A DNA stretch of 64,000 nucleotides from CAYMUR01 sp964393615 (GCA_964393615.1 CAYMUR010000003.1:58873-122872); one strand, 5' to 3'. Numbered from the stretch's first letter, positions 7,321 to 16,635 are shown. A program made the numbers and translations. The notes: a model not told the origin generated them from the letters alone.

Positions 7321-9564
7321 TTAGTTGGTGCTGATAAAATTTTCATACACTCGAATATTGTCGAGGAAAAGTTGTGCATCTTTGGCGTTACCGAACAATC
7401 CGGGACTACCGGAACGATTGGGGAAATCGTCGGTGGCTTCTACGGTCCATTCCTTTGGTTCAGGGCTGTCTCGTAACCAGATTTTACCCTGGAGGATTTT
7501 TTTGTCGGCAACCGTCGAAGCCTGAAACTTCATCGTATACCATTGGCCAGATTGCCACGAGTAGTCGACGGTTTTGGCCATGCGTAGTTCGGTTCCCCAG
7601 GTGCGCACCTGCAGTTTTTGGTGCTGGCCTAACAAGTCCAGTGTATAACCTTGGGCGATCAATCCGATGTCGGGCATTTTTCCGTTCCGAATATCGCCTT
7701 GAATGTCCGCCTGGATCGTGTAGTCATGTAAATCAGATGGACCGAACCAACAACGACTGCGGGTTCCTTTAGGGATGGTTGTCACCTTGACCATCACCTG
7801 GTTGCCTTTCACATTTCGCACGACGTGCCGATAGCGTGCACCAACCCAAGTCACGGTTGGTTCACCGGTGCCGGTCTGCGGGCTGAGTGGGGTGTTATCG
7901 AAGTCGAAATTCCAAGGGAGTGGCGGCACGATGCGTATCCGGGCGGTTCCCTGTAACGTACCATGCCTTGCTTTGATTAACGCGTCAACGTGCTGGTCTC
8001 CGCCAGCCGCTGTGAATATTCCGTCGGGTGTTAACTCGCCTTGGCCTGACAACGAAAACTCGACCGCACTGTGTTCGAGTTGCTGTCCCCGTGAATTGAA
8101 TAATCGTACAGAAAACTGTTGTGATTGGCCGGGTGACATGAGCACTTCGGCTGGCACCAGTTGCACATGGGCGATTTCCGTATCCGTTGTCACGGGCAAT
8201 TCTTCTGGTGCTGTGGGTCTCTCGGTAACGCCATGTTCCTGGCTGCTGTCTTCCAGGCAGTACAATTGACCAGTGGACGGTATATAGATTCGACCATTGG
8301 CACAGATTGGCGATGCGTGACATTCTTCGCCACGCGGAAGTCGGCCACGACTGACGACTTCGATGCTATTTGCAACAGGTCGTAGAATCGACCAACGGCC
8401 ATTGACGGCGAACGCATAAAGTTTTCCATCTGCCGCCAACAGGCTGGATCGCATCTGGGTTCCTCGCAATGAGATTTCACGCCCGACGGGCTCACCTGAC
8501 TTTGTTTCGAAAACCATTAACCTGGCCCGGTCGTCAACACAATACAGTCGCCCATCTATTTCAACAGGCGAGCTTTTACCTACCATCAACTCGCGTTCCT
8601 GCCATAATTCATGCGTTTCTGTGATGTCACCTTTACCAGTTGCATCAATGGCGGCGACAGCACCCATGGTATTTCCACTGATATTTTCTTCACTGTGTCC
8701 GCTGTATACGTAATTTCCAACTACCAGCGGGGAAATATTGAGTCCACGGCGTGAAAAACGATAGTTCCAGATAGGTTTTCCTGTGCGTGGTTGAAAAGAC
8801 CAGACGGAACCGTCTCCGGAACCAAAAACTAACGATTTTGTACCTGAGATCACGTTGAGTGAGGGGCTGCTGTATGTTGTGTCATAAGGCAATGGACGTG
8901 TACCGTTAAACCAGATAACATCGCCTGTGATTTTATCGAATGCGATTAAACGGTGTGCCGGTCGTGCCATGTTCCCCCAACCAATGACCACGCCACTAAT
9001 GATTACCAAGTCTTCACAAATGATCGGGAAATTTGTGCGGCCGCCGTATGTACTCAGCAGACCGAAACGTTCATGTAGCGGTACGGCCCACAGAATTTCA
9101 CCGGTTTCACCGTGGAAACATTGGAAAATTCCACAAACACCGAGCGCATAAACATGTCCGGTTTCTGGATCACCCACTGGCGATGACCAGCCAACGCGTT
9201 CGCGCGGTACATCAGAGAGCCACACGTTGAAACGCTGTTCCCAAAGTGTTTCCCCCGAGGCTGCATCAAGACAGATGATTCGTTCACCTGCGGGAGCAGG
9301 GGCCATCATATACAGTCTCCCGTTTAACACGATAGGAGTGCTGCGTCCGCCGAGATCATCGCGCGACCAGCGGACATTTTTCCCCCCCTTAGGATTCCAA
9401 TCGTCGATCAATCCTGTTTCACGTGACTTCCCGTTATATTCTGGTCCTCGCCAATGGGGCCAATCCGGCACAACGGGGGCTGACTCAACGGTGATCGGGA
9501 AACAGGCGATCAGAAAGCACCAATAAAAGTATCTTTTAAGCGAGGGAAGCTGTAGAAAATTCAT
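7321..9564 (-). CDS. Exported PQQ-like beta-propeller protein with C-terminal lectin-like domain
   Basis: About 747 residues. The N terminus has a signal peptide (hydrophobic YFYWCFLIACFPITVESA), then DWPHWRGPEYNGKSRETGL and WD/PQQ-like blades (STPIVLNGRLYMMAP, GETLWEQRF, SSPVGDPETGHVYALG, SSLLAADGKLYAF, ASPICANGRIYIPS) to about residue 460. A linker containing an Ig-like segment (LVPAEVLMSPGQSQQFSVRL) follows. The last 200 residues (YTIQADIQGDI, IGLIAQGYTLDL, SGQWYTMKFQ, LFLDNIRVYENF) look like a concanavalin/LamG or DUF1080-type jelly roll, which suggests carbohydrate or cell-surface binding. The ATG at 9564 is chosen because it puts the signal peptide at the N terminus; an in-frame ATG at 9618 adds 18 partly acidic residues. 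Neither has a strong ribosome-binding site. Confidence 0.83.
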   Translation of the reverse strand: MNFLQLPSLKRYFYWCFLIACFPITVESAPVVPDWPHWRGPEYNGKSRETGLIDDWNPKGGKNVRWSRDDLGGRSTPIVLNGRLYMMAPAPAGERIICLDAASGETLWEQRFNVWLSDVPRERVGWSSPVGDPETGHVYALGVCGIFQCFHGETGEILWAVPLHERFGLLSTYGGRTNFPIICEDLVIISGVVIGWGNMARPAHRLIAFDKITGDVIWFNGTRPLPYDTTYSSPSLNVISGTKSLVFGSGDGSVWSFQPRTGKPIWNYRFSRRGLNISPLVVGNYVYSGHSEENISGNTMGAVAAIDATGKGDITETHELWQERELMVGKSSPVEIDGRLYCVDDRARLMVFETKSGEPVGREISLRGTQMRSSLLAADGKLYAFAVNGRWSILRPVANSIEVVSRGRLPRGEECHASPICANGRIYIPSTGQLYCLEDSSQEHGVTERPTAPEELPVTTDTEIAHVQLVPAEVLMSPGQSQQFSVRLFNSRGQQLEHSAVEFSLSGQGELTPDGIFTAAGGDQHVDALIKARHGTLQGTARIRIVPPLPWNFDFDNTPLSPQTGTGEPTVTWVGARYRHVVRNVKGNQVMVKVTTIPKGTRSRCWFGPSDLHDYTIQADIQGDIRNGKMPDIGLIAQGYTLDLLGQHQKLQVRTWGTELRMAKTVDYSWQSGQWYTMKFQASTVADKKILQGKIWLRDSPEPKEWTVEATDDFPNRSGSPGLFGNAKDAQLFLDNIRVYENFISTN

Positions 9565-10379
9565 ATCAATCGCATTCTCTTCCAGATAAATTCGAACGTC
9601 AAAAAGGGACGGTTTCATGGTTTGTGCGGGTAAGGTATGGTTTGCGGGCGGAAAATGGGGTGTGCAAGATTCGATTGGCAGTTACCCTTCCACGGTCTTG
9701 GTGATTCTACCGAGTTTAAAATTGGCTTTCTGGGGTGGCTTGGATGATCTGACGATATCCAGATCATGTCAATTTGCACTTCTTAGGATACGGTTCCAAT
9801 GGGCTGGCGACAACCGCTGCGTCGGCTTCTCCAACGATTGTTGGGGGTGGCTTACCGGGAGAAATGCCTGAAACAGTACGAAAAATATGAAAAACCCCAA
9901 GTTCTTCTTGATTTGTGCATAACAGGCATTTTCATAACAGTCATTACAACCATTTCAGTTTAAGGAATTGATAATCTTTGCGCGACAGAATGTCCAAAAA
10001 TTACTCGCTAAAAATTGCTTTTGAACATTCAAGCACCTTGATCGGACAGGCCGATAGGGAAAATGTCGCACAACGGGATTCAGGTGCCTAGTGCGATGCC
10101 AAGCGGTGCGTCAGCCAAACCGGACGAACTATTTCAAGTCAAAGGATGACTTGACCGGCTCTGGCGCGAGAAGACGTGCAGGCTGTACGTGGGATTTTCC
10201 CGCCCCCCCAACCTGGCCCTCCACCAACCCCACCTTTTTTCCTTGGTTCTTCTTCGACAGAAGTACCAAACCCCGTACTGGATGTCATGTTAACAGGCGG
10301 TGTGTCTGGTGTTAGTTTACCTTGGCCGGATCACGGGAAACGTCAGTTCGGCTAGTTTATTTTTAGGAGACATAGCTCG
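9565..10379. other. Long gene-free stretch upstream of the Cys-rich protein gene
   Basis: About 800 bases between a minus-strand and a plus-strand gene, so a divergent regulatory region. Only short, unconvincing open frames occur. A tract at 10199-10231 is very C-rich on the plus strand, with four runs of at least three G on the minus strand. No riboswitch or known structural RNA was recognised. The length leaves room for an unannotated RNA. Confidence 0.5.
10199..10231 (-). other. G-rich tract, possible G-quadruplex
   Basis: On the minus strand four runs of three or more G (complements of C-runs at 10199-10201, 10203-10209, 10217-10219 and 10228-10231) lie within 33 bases, with loops of one, seven and eight bases. 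This fits a relaxed G-quadruplex pattern. Function is unknown; it sits about 150 bases upstream of the Cys-rich protein gene. Confidence 0.4.
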
Positions 10380-11105
10380 ATGAAATGGAACATTATTCTT
10401 GGATCCCTCGTGCTGAGCGTTGGTCTCTGTGGCCAGGGCTTTGGCGGTGGTTTGTTGAACAAGGTACTCGGTCACAGTGGTTGCGACAGTTGTGACGAGG
10501 CACCGGAATGTGGTTGTGAAGAAGAACCAGAATGTGGTTGTGAAGAAGAAGAACCAGCATGTGGTTGTGAAGAAGAACCAGCATGTGGTTGTGATGCGGA
10601 ACCATCTTGCGGATGTGCATCCGTTTCACTATGTGCTTGTGGATTACTTGACAGAATTAGTGAAAAAGTTCGGTGTTTGATTCCCACATGCGCTTCCAGT
10701 TGTTGTGATGAAGCACCAGAATGTGGTTGTGAAGAAGAAGAACCAGCATGTGGTTGTGATGCGGAACCCAGTTGTGGTTGTGCGGCATCGGCTTGCGGTT
10801 GTGGCATTGGTCTCTTGAACAAGATCAAGAACCTTAATCTGCTCAACGTAGTTGCTTGTTGTGCGGCACCCAGTTGCGGTTGTGACGACGGTTGTGACGA
10901 CGGTTGTGACGACGGTTGTGATGCTGCTGATCCAGGTGAAGCACCCGAAGCGAGTGACGCGGCTCCTATGCCTCCTGCTCCTTTGGTTGATCCTTCGGCC
11001 TTCGTTCCCAGCAAACGTTATCACTCTTTCCGCGTGACCGACGTGAATGATCCGTTGGCTCCTGGCACACGTCGTTTTACCCCGGCCGGTGCGGTTTCCC
11101 CGTAG
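10380..11105 (+). CDS. Exported Cys-rich acidic repeat protein
   Basis: A 241-residue protein with a short signal peptide (hydrophobic IILGSLVLSVGLCGQGFG) and 34 Cys, nearly all in the pattern CGC separated by acidic spacers (ECGCEEEP, ACGCDAEP, SCGC). There are two blocks of this repeat (about 36-80 and 108-138), each followed by a short hydrophobic helix (GLLDRISEKV, GLLNKIKNLNLLNVV). A CDDG repeat (about 167-180), an Ala/Pro linker and a Cys-free tail containing RYHSFRVTDVNDPLAPGTRR follow. Planctomycetes are known for Cys-rich, disulphide-linked cell envelope proteins, so an envelope structural role fits; metal binding is an alternative. I do not recognise the family. AGGAG lies about ten bases before the ATG and a strong terminator follows. 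Confidence 0.8.
   Translation: MKWNIILGSLVLSVGLCGQGFGGGLLNKVLGHSGCDSCDEAPECGCEEEPECGCEEEEPACGCEEEPACGCDAEPSCGCASVSLCACGLLDRISEKVRCLIPTCASSCCDEAPECGCEEEEPACGCDAEPSCGCAASACGCGIGLLNKIKNLNLLNVVACCAAPSCGCDDGCDDGCDDGCDAADPGEAPEASDAAPMPPAPLVDPSAFVPSKRYHSFRVTDVNDPLAPGTRRFTPAGAVSP
10878..10921 (+). repeat. 12-bp tandem repeat encoding CDDG units
   Basis: The unit ggttgtgacgac occurs three times exactly and a fourth time in part, within the Cys-rich protein gene, giving the repeated tetrapeptide GCDD. Confidence 0.9.
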
Positions 11106-11134
11106 AGCCTACTGCACCTCATTGAATTTGAACT

Positions 11135-11169
11135 CGGCCTGCCTGGTTGTTTCCAGGCAGGCCGTTTTT
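11135..11169 (+). terminator. Rho-independent terminator
   Basis: A perfect 12-bp inverted repeat (CGGCCTGCCTGG at 11135-11146 and CCAGGCAGGCCG at 11153-11164) with a six-base loop is followed directly by five T. It lies 29 bases after the stop of the Cys-rich protein gene and before the 3' end of the convergent gene. Confidence 0.93.
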
Positions 11170-11238
11170 GTGGAACCGATATACTTCTTAGATGGCCAGA
11201 AACCTGGGTGATCCGAAGGTCCTGGTTGACAAAAGTGA

Positions 11239-12423
11239 TTATGCGTCGGGTGAAGTTGTTTGAGGCTCGGCAGATTGTAGTAACCCAGTCGCAAATCCGA
11301 GTAAATTATCACGCTGGCGGTAAACCTTGAGAACCTGTTCATAATGTCCGGATTGCCGAGCTAGTTCCAACAGATCAGGAGCCAGGCCGGTAGTGTGAAC
11401 GTTGTCAGGAATTAATTCGATCGTAGCTGAAATAGCCTCCGCTGGGCGTGCAATACGGGCCAGTAGGTCGATGTAAGTTTCGGCGGCTTGGGATCCTTGT
11501 TGATAAGCGTCAAGATTTTTAGCACGATTGTGAAAATAGTTGAGTGCTTCTTCCTGATTCTCTCCCAGTAATGCCTGAAAATACAGCCGATGGCTGGAGT
11601 ATAAGTCGAGGAACGGTTCTTCGCCCGGATATTGGAATTGCTCGTGCAGTTTCTCACCGTAGTTGGCCATTTCGACAGCCAGCCGGAGATATCGCGGGTC
11701 ATGCAGACAACGGGCGGCCTGGATAGTTGATGATAGATGAGAGGGATCGAGGTGATAACTTAATTCGCCGAACAACCATGGCCGGTCGGCAATCAGTTGG
11801 CTGAGGCTTTCGTCAGCCGGCACAGTTTTTTCTTCCCGTTCAATGTGGGATTGTACGGATTGCAACAGTTCCTGATAAACGTGTTCGACAAGCATTGCAG
11901 CTGGTTTCTGGACATCCTGTGAATTTTGTCCGTGGGCAAAATGCTGAAAAGTTGTAATAGCATTACACGTACCGTAGTGTTCGAGTACCAGGCGATAGCC
12001 TCGTCCTACGTCGATACCTTCGTGTAATGCGATTTCGATCATTTCATCTCGGTTTTCGTCGTTGACAGGAGCTTGAGCCAAGTGTCGTACCATTTCGGCA
12101 CGGTCTACAACCGGTCGTAAATACATCCAACTTTCGCGAATTTTTCCATCGTTGAGTAGTGCCATGCCAACATCACGGCAAGCTTCTACTAGGCCATCCT
12201 CGAATGACTGGCGTTGCTGTGGTGTTAAATTCTCACTCTGGTCGCTATCGGCCAGCGGTAAACCAAATTTGAACCGCAAGGTTAGCTTCAGAATTTCGAA
12301 CAGATCGTGATATTTTTTGTCCCGCCGGAAAAATTTTGCAAGCATGGTTAGTCCGGCATCCACGCCTTCTTGCTCAATGAGTGTCTGGAGTGTGTCGAAG
12401 TCGGTCGTTGAATTAGCAGTCAT
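11239..12423 (-). CDS. Conserved hypothetical protein, all-helical repeat type
   Basis: A 394-residue soluble protein with no signal peptide or membrane segment. It reads as a string of amphipathic helices (GLTMLAKFFRRDKKYHDLFEI, SWMYLRPVVDRAEMVRHL, EEALNYFHNRAKNLDAY, AAETYIDLLARIARPAEAI), a pattern like TPR or HEAT-type repeats but without the TPR consensus. I recognise no catalytic motif. It is convergent with the Cys-rich protein gene and divergent from the haem gene, so neighbours give no functional hint. Its full length and lack of internal breaks support a real gene. An AT-rich region with the inverted repeat TCTAT-N6-ATAGA at 12499-12514 lies between it and the haem gene. Confidence 0.72.
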   Translation of the reverse strand: MTANSTTDFDTLQTLIEQEGVDAGLTMLAKFFRRDKKYHDLFEILKLTLRFKFGLPLADSDQSENLTPQQRQSFEDGLVEACRDVGMALLNDGKIRESWMYLRPVVDRAEMVRHLAQAPVNDENRDEMIEIALHEGIDVGRGYRLVLEHYGTCNAITTFQHFAHGQNSQDVQKPAAMLVEHVYQELLQSVQSHIEREEKTVPADESLSQLIADRPWLFGELSYHLDPSHLSSTIQAARCLHDPRYLRLAVEMANYGEKLHEQFQYPGEEPFLDLYSSHRLYFQALLGENQEEALNYFHNRAKNLDAYQQGSQAAETYIDLLARIARPAEAISATIELIPDNVHTTGLAPDLLELARQSGHYEQVLKVYRQRDNLLGFATGLLQSAEPQTTSPDA

Positions 12424-12558
12424 TTTTGATGAGCGTCCATTGATGTCGGTTTGGATTGGTTTAGTTGGATCCAGGTAGTAATATACTGTATGTGGCTTTC
12501 TATCTTAACATAGAGATACACCTTCAGAAATGACCGGCACTCGGTTAGCATAAATGGT

Positions 12559-14481
12559 ATGCCAAGTGATAAAGCTGAATTTAGTGGACTGCGAGTGGCG
12601 GCTTTCGAGAGCCGGCGGGCGGAGGACATTGCGCGGTTGATACGCCGTCATGGCGGACAGCCCAGCGTTAGTCCATCCATGCGGGAAGTTCCTGTGGACG
12701 ATTATCGTCCGACAGTTGATTTTGCCAATCTCGTGATTACCGGTCAGGTGGATGTTGTCATTTTTATGACAGGCGTTGGTTTTCGGCATTTAATGTCCAG
12801 CATCGAAAAGCGTGTTGATTCCGCACGATTTCTCGCAGCGCTCTCCGATATCACAACTTTGGCACGAGGCCCAAAGCCGGTGGTCGCTATGAGAGAACGA
12901 GGACTTGTACCGACTTATAAAGTTCCAGAACCAAATACTTGGCGCGAGGTTTTGGATACGGTAGATCGCCAGCTGAACGTCTCGCAAATGATTATTGGAC
13001 TGCAAGAATATGGCCAGGCGAATGCCAGCCTGGTGGCTGGTTTGGAAGCCCGGGGGGCCCAGGTCATTGCCCTGAAAGTTTATCGTTGGGCATTTCCAGA
13101 AAACCCAGTACGTTTGCAGCAAAATATTCAGGCACTCTGTAACAACGAACGGGATGTCGTTCTGTTTACATCGGCCCACCAAGTCACCAACGTGCTAGAC
13201 ATGGCTGAAAAAATTGGATGTGTTGAGGAACTTCGAAATGCTCTACGGCAGCAGGTTGTCGCGTCGATCGGGCCGACGACTAGTGAACGGCTACGGGATT
13301 GTGAAATTGCTGTCGATATTGAACCTGAAGTGTTTAAAATGGGGCACCTAGTTGCCGAAGCAGCACGGCGAAGTGCAACAGCGCTGGCACGGAAACGCCA
13401 AATTGCTGTCACGCTTTCCGCTCCAGACAGTCATGCCCTGGACAAACAAACTCCCTGGTATGACAGCCCCTTTATGAAAGCTTGTCGCCGCGAACCGGTG
13501 CCTCATGTTCCCATATGGTTGATGCGTCAAGCAGGACGTTATTTGCCGGACTACCGGGCTGTACGTGCCAAAACGACATTTCTCGAATTGTGCAAGAATC
13601 CGCAATTGTGTAGCCAAGTCATGGTAGAGGCGGTCCAGCACTTGGGGGTGGACGCGGCCATTATCTTTTCGGATTTATTACCAATCCTGGAACCGATGGG
13701 TCTTGACCTGGAATATGAACAGGGAGAAGGTCCGGTGATTCATAATCCAATACGAGAAGCAGCTGATGTTGATCGAGTGCTGGAGCTGGAAACGATCGAT
13801 GCACTTCATTTTGTGACAGAAACAGTGCGTCAGACCCGTCAGGACCTTCCAGAGGATATTCCTTTGATTGGGTTTGCTGGTGCCCCATTTACTCTGGCGA
13901 GTTACGTGATTGAAGGGGGATCTAGCCGGAATTATCTGCATACTAAAACGTTGATGTACCGTGATCCAGGGGCGTGGCACGCTTTGATGCAGCGGTTTGT
14001 ACGTGCTGTTACACTTTATCTCAACGCGCAAATCACAGCTGGTGCACAATGCGTTCAATTGTTTGACTCGTGGGTGGGGTGTCTCGGTGTAGACGACTAT
14101 CGCGATCATGTGCTTCCTTTTGTAAAGCAGATCACGTCGGGGCTCACCCCAGGTGTTCCAGTGATCAGTTTTGCCACTGGGAATCCTGCGCTTCTCAGCT
14201 TGTTAGCTGAAGGGGGTTGTACTGTGGTGGGGGTCGATTGGCGAATTTCGCTGGGAGATGCATGGCGCACCATCGGTACGGAGTATTCGGTTCAAGGAAA
14301 TCTTGATCCGGCCGTTTTACTGGCTGACCGTGGGGAGATTCGCAGGAAGACGCAAGAGATTTTTTCTCAAGTGGAGGGTCGACCAGGTCATATCTTCAAT
14401 CTGGGCCATGGAGTTTTGCCACAGACACCGGTGGACAATGTTCGCTTTTTGGTGGATTTGGTACATGAATTGACTAGTTGA
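12559..14481 (+). CDS. hemDE: Fused uroporphyrinogen-III synthase / uroporphyrinogen decarboxylase
   Basis: A single 640-residue protein with two haem-pathway domains. Residues about 10-265 resemble HemD, which closes and inverts hydroxymethylbilane to uroporphyrinogen III: GLRVAAFESRR, FMTGVGFRHL, YRWAFPENP, DVVLFTSAHQVTNVL and VASIGPTTSERL. After a linker, residues about 297-640 are HemE, which decarboxylates uroporphyrinogen III to coproporphyrinogen III. HemE hallmarks are PIWLMRQAGRYLPDYR, the catalytic Asp in IIFSDLLPILEPMG, GFAGAPFTLASYVIEGG, FDSWVG and FNLGHGVLPQTPVDN. The two are consecutive pathway steps, so substrate hand-over is plausible. No stop or frameshift separates them. No strong ribosome-binding site precedes the ATG. 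No other haem gene is in the window. Confidence 0.9.
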   Translation: MPSDKAEFSGLRVAAFESRRAEDIARLIRRHGGQPSVSPSMREVPVDDYRPTVDFANLVITGQVDVVIFMTGVGFRHLMSSIEKRVDSARFLAALSDITTLARGPKPVVAMRERGLVPTYKVPEPNTWREVLDTVDRQLNVSQMIIGLQEYGQANASLVAGLEARGAQVIALKVYRWAFPENPVRLQQNIQALCNNERDVVLFTSAHQVTNVLDMAEKIGCVEELRNALRQQVVASIGPTTSERLRDCEIAVDIEPEVFKMGHLVAEAARRSATALARKRQIAVTLSAPDSHALDKQTPWYDSPFMKACRREPVPHVPIWLMRQAGRYLPDYRAVRAKTTFLELCKNPQLCSQVMVEAVQHLGVDAAIIFSDLLPILEPMGLDLEYEQGEGPVIHNPIREAADVDRVLELETIDALHFVTETVRQTRQDLPEDIPLIGFAGAPFTLASYVIEGGSSRNYLHTKTLMYRDPGAWHALMQRFVRAVTLYLNAQITAGAQCVQLFDSWVGCLGVDDYRDHVLPFVKQITSGLTPGVPVISFATGNPALLSLLAEGGCTVVGVDWRISLGDAWRTIGTEYSVQGNLDPAVLLADRGEIRRKTQEIFSQVEGRPGHIFNLGHGVLPQTPVDNVRFLVDLVHELTS

Positions 14482-14500
14482 TATCGCCTATTTAAAAAAG

Positions 14501-15577
14501 TCAACCGTTAGACGAAATGGAGACACTGCCCCGATTCAAAGAGTCGATTAATTGTCTCAGCCGTCCATGGCTACGTCGGTTGAAGTGAAACGCCAGTCGG
14601 TGTAGGTGGGCCAGATCGGCTTGGTCTTGTTCTTCCGGTAAGGCAGTACATGAACGAAATTCACCCTCTACGAGGATATCTTGAAAACCATGATTGATGT
14701 TGTCTAACAATTCAGTGGTAGGTTTTTCGTTCAGACGTAGGACAAGTTCCTGTTTAACATACCGCATACTGTGATAGACCTGGAAGAATTGCATGATTTC
14801 TGCAACCGCTTCTTGCGGGTCATCGGTTAATTTAAAAAGTGAAATATCTTCTTGAGAAATCATGCCATCCACTAACAGGTGGTCGATGATGAACTTGTGA
14901 AATACGTCCCAGTAATTCTTGCCAGGCACATCGATAAAAACGACCGGAACGATCTCTCTTTTTCCTGTCTGTAACAATGTTAAAACTTCTAAGGCTTCAT
15001 CCAAGGTCCCAAATCCACCGGGAAAGCAGACCACTGCGTCACACTCTTTTACGAACATCAATTTACGAGTGAAAAAATATTTCATGTGGACAAGCTTGGG
15101 ATCACCGGCAATCACCGGATTGGCATCTTGCTCGAAGGGCAACATAATATTCAATCCCATGGAGTTAGCTCGGCCAGCTCCATAATGTCCGGCTTCCATG
15201 ATCCCGTTGGCCGCACCTGTCACGACGAGCCAATTGTTTTCTGCCATCGATCGACCGAAATCTACGGCTTGTTGATAACGAGGATCCTCGACCAGAGTCC
15301 TTGCCGATCCGAATACGCTGACTTTGCGCTGGTCGCGATATGGAGAAAAAACTTTGAATGCATATCGCAATTCACGCAGTGCCCGACTTATAATTTTCAG
15401 ATCTCCCCGTGAAGAACCATCACGTGCCAGCTTGTCTGCTGATTCCTTGATTCGATGGATCAAGTCGTCGGCTTGCTGTTGCTGTCCATTGTTTCGGGAT
15501 GCATTGTTTGCGGGTACACTTTTTCCCGTATCGTCTGACGATAGCATCTCGGTCTGGTCCAATGGTTTTTTGCTCAA
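14501..15577 (-). CDS. LOG-family Rossmann-fold protein (putative nucleotide 5'-monophosphate phosphoribohydrolase)
   Basis: A 358-residue protein with the LOG/lysine-decarboxylase-like fold: VSVFGSARTL, GAANGIMEAGHYGAG (about 121-135), the paired basic residues in FFTRKLMFV and the hallmark PGGFGTLDE (about 186-194). Related enzymes release the base from nucleoside monophosphates, for example in cytokinin activation and in bacterial PpnN-like proteins. It is longer than minimal LOG proteins, with about 80 extra N-terminal residues (Gln-rich, disordered, then a helix) and about 110 at the C terminus. The start is a TTG at 15577 with AAGGG eight bases upstream; the next ATG would cut ten residues. 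It is convergent with the haem gene, 19 bases apart. Confidence 0.83.
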   Translation of the reverse strand: MSKKPLDQTEMLSSDDTGKSVPANNASRNNGQQQQADDLIHRIKESADKLARDGSSRGDLKIISRALRELRYAFKVFSPYRDQRKVSVFGSARTLVEDPRYQQAVDFGRSMAENNWLVVTGAANGIMEAGHYGAGRANSMGLNIMLPFEQDANPVIAGDPKLVHMKYFFTRKLMFVKECDAVVCFPGGFGTLDEALEVLTLLQTGKREIVPVVFIDVPGKNYWDVFHKFIIDHLLVDGMISQEDISLFKLTDDPQEAVAEIMQFFQVYHSMRYVKQELVLRLNEKPTTELLDNINHGFQDILVEGEFRSCTALPEEQDQADLAHLHRLAFHFNRRSHGRLRQLIDSLNRGSVSISSNG

Positions 15578-16082
15578 GGTGGAACCCTTTTTTCTTTCCG
15601 AAAGCTATGGTTAGCATGCCTCGCATTGGTCGTAGATGATGAAGTAGCGAGAATTGGCATTGTTTTGATGTTTTTGGACTAGCGAACCAGTCTGTGTACA
15701 CATCGTAACCTGAGAAGGCCAACATGAAGGAATACGGAAATGGTTGTCTTAGGCTCACCGCTGCTTCAAATCTCTGATCAGCCGTTTTCTGGAACCTTTG
15801 AAACACCAGATGGATTGAAAAGACAGGATGGGGTGCTTAGCAAAACAGGGATAAGTCGGCATGCGATATGATCGTGTTCTGGATGGTAGCTGCAGCCATG
15901 ATTTTGTTGAAGCTGCAAACAAATCGACAGAATTTTCTGGCGTGAGTAACTATTTAACTTTTTTTACGTTCAGTTTGGTTGGCCATGGGAGTGTTCTGTA
16001 CCATTCACCAGCAAAAAAGTGATTGGACACGGATGCTACAGGCAACCATATTTGGCGGTTTGTCTCTGTAATACCGCTTGAA
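15578..16082. other. Gene-free stretch
   Basis: About 505 bases between two minus-strand genes. Open frames here are short, lack start signals and resemble nothing. AT-rich patches near 15945-15970 may hold the promoter of the LOG-family gene. No terminator-like hairpin was recognised after the small hypothetical gene. Confidence 0.5.
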
Positions 16083-16325
16083 TTACGCGGATGGCCGACG
16101 ATAGTGCCGATAAGCTAGCAAAACCTCGTACAGATCCGAGGAGATAGTGATTTCATCGTCCGCAAAATCGTAGGGCCAAGTACGGTTTGATTCGAGAGCG
16201 TCGAGAAGAGCGGGAAAAACGTCGCCTAATGGGACAGTTGCCGTGTTTTCACGAACTTTCGAATGGTTGAGGACAGCAGTATTATCCTCTTCCGGACCGT
16301 AATAAATGCGCAGCGGCTGAATCAC
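16083..16325 (-). CDS. Small conserved hypothetical protein
   Basis: An 80-residue acidic soluble protein starting MIQPLRIYYGPEEDN, with a helix LGDVFPALLDALESNRTWPYDFADDEITIS and an aromatic C terminus (YEVLLAYRHYRR). The start is GTG at 16325, supported by GGAAGGG six bases upstream. Its style resembles short planctomycete proteins of unknown role; I cannot name a family. It is divergent from tex and stands alone, with long gaps on both sides, so it likely has its own promoter. Confidence 0.65.
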   Translation of the reverse strand: MIQPLRIYYGPEEDNTAVLNHSKVRENTATVPLGDVFPALLDALESNRTWPYDFADDEITISSDLYEVLLAYRHYRRPSA

Positions 16326-16514
16326 GGAATCCCTTCCATATAACTAAGGAATGACTTTTGTTTGCCGAACTTGCTGGCATCCATGCAAACAAGCAAAGTA
16401 TCGGCGCCCCCTAGTTCCTCAAGGGTTATCGGTACTACCGGTCGCAAAGGTTTGAGCTTTTGTTGTGAATTTTCATATTTTTGAGATTCGCTTGAAAATG
16501 ATAGCAGAAACAGT

Positions 16515-16523
16515 TGCTATACT
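16515..16523 (+). promoter_or_regulatory. Putative extended -10 promoter for tex
   Basis: TGCTATACT is an extended -10 element (TGn plus TATACT). A TTGAAA at 16492-16497 is 20 bases upstream, too far for an ideal -35, so the extended element would carry most of the strength. The predicted start site is about 105 bases before the tex ATG. Confidence 0.4.
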
Positions 16524-16635
16524 AGCGAATCTTGACAACTAGCTTCATGATCCCTAGATTGCCAGACTATTAGGCTAGTCTTTCTAAGTCTCTTCCTAAG
16601 TCATTGCGTCGGTGCAGTTTACTCCTCTTAACCAT

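Noticed and set aside
4670..9564. PQQ-dependent alcohol dehydrogenases
   Set aside because: The propeller repeats resemble this fold, but the catalytic Asp/Cys-Cys features and haem or periplasmic dehydrogenase context are not visible; generic PQQ-like repeat proteins fit better.
10393..11024. Antisense open frames with long His/Thr or Gln/Pro repeats
   Set aside because: These are mirror images of the repeated Cys codons of the sense gene, which has a signal peptide, ribosome-binding site and terminator.
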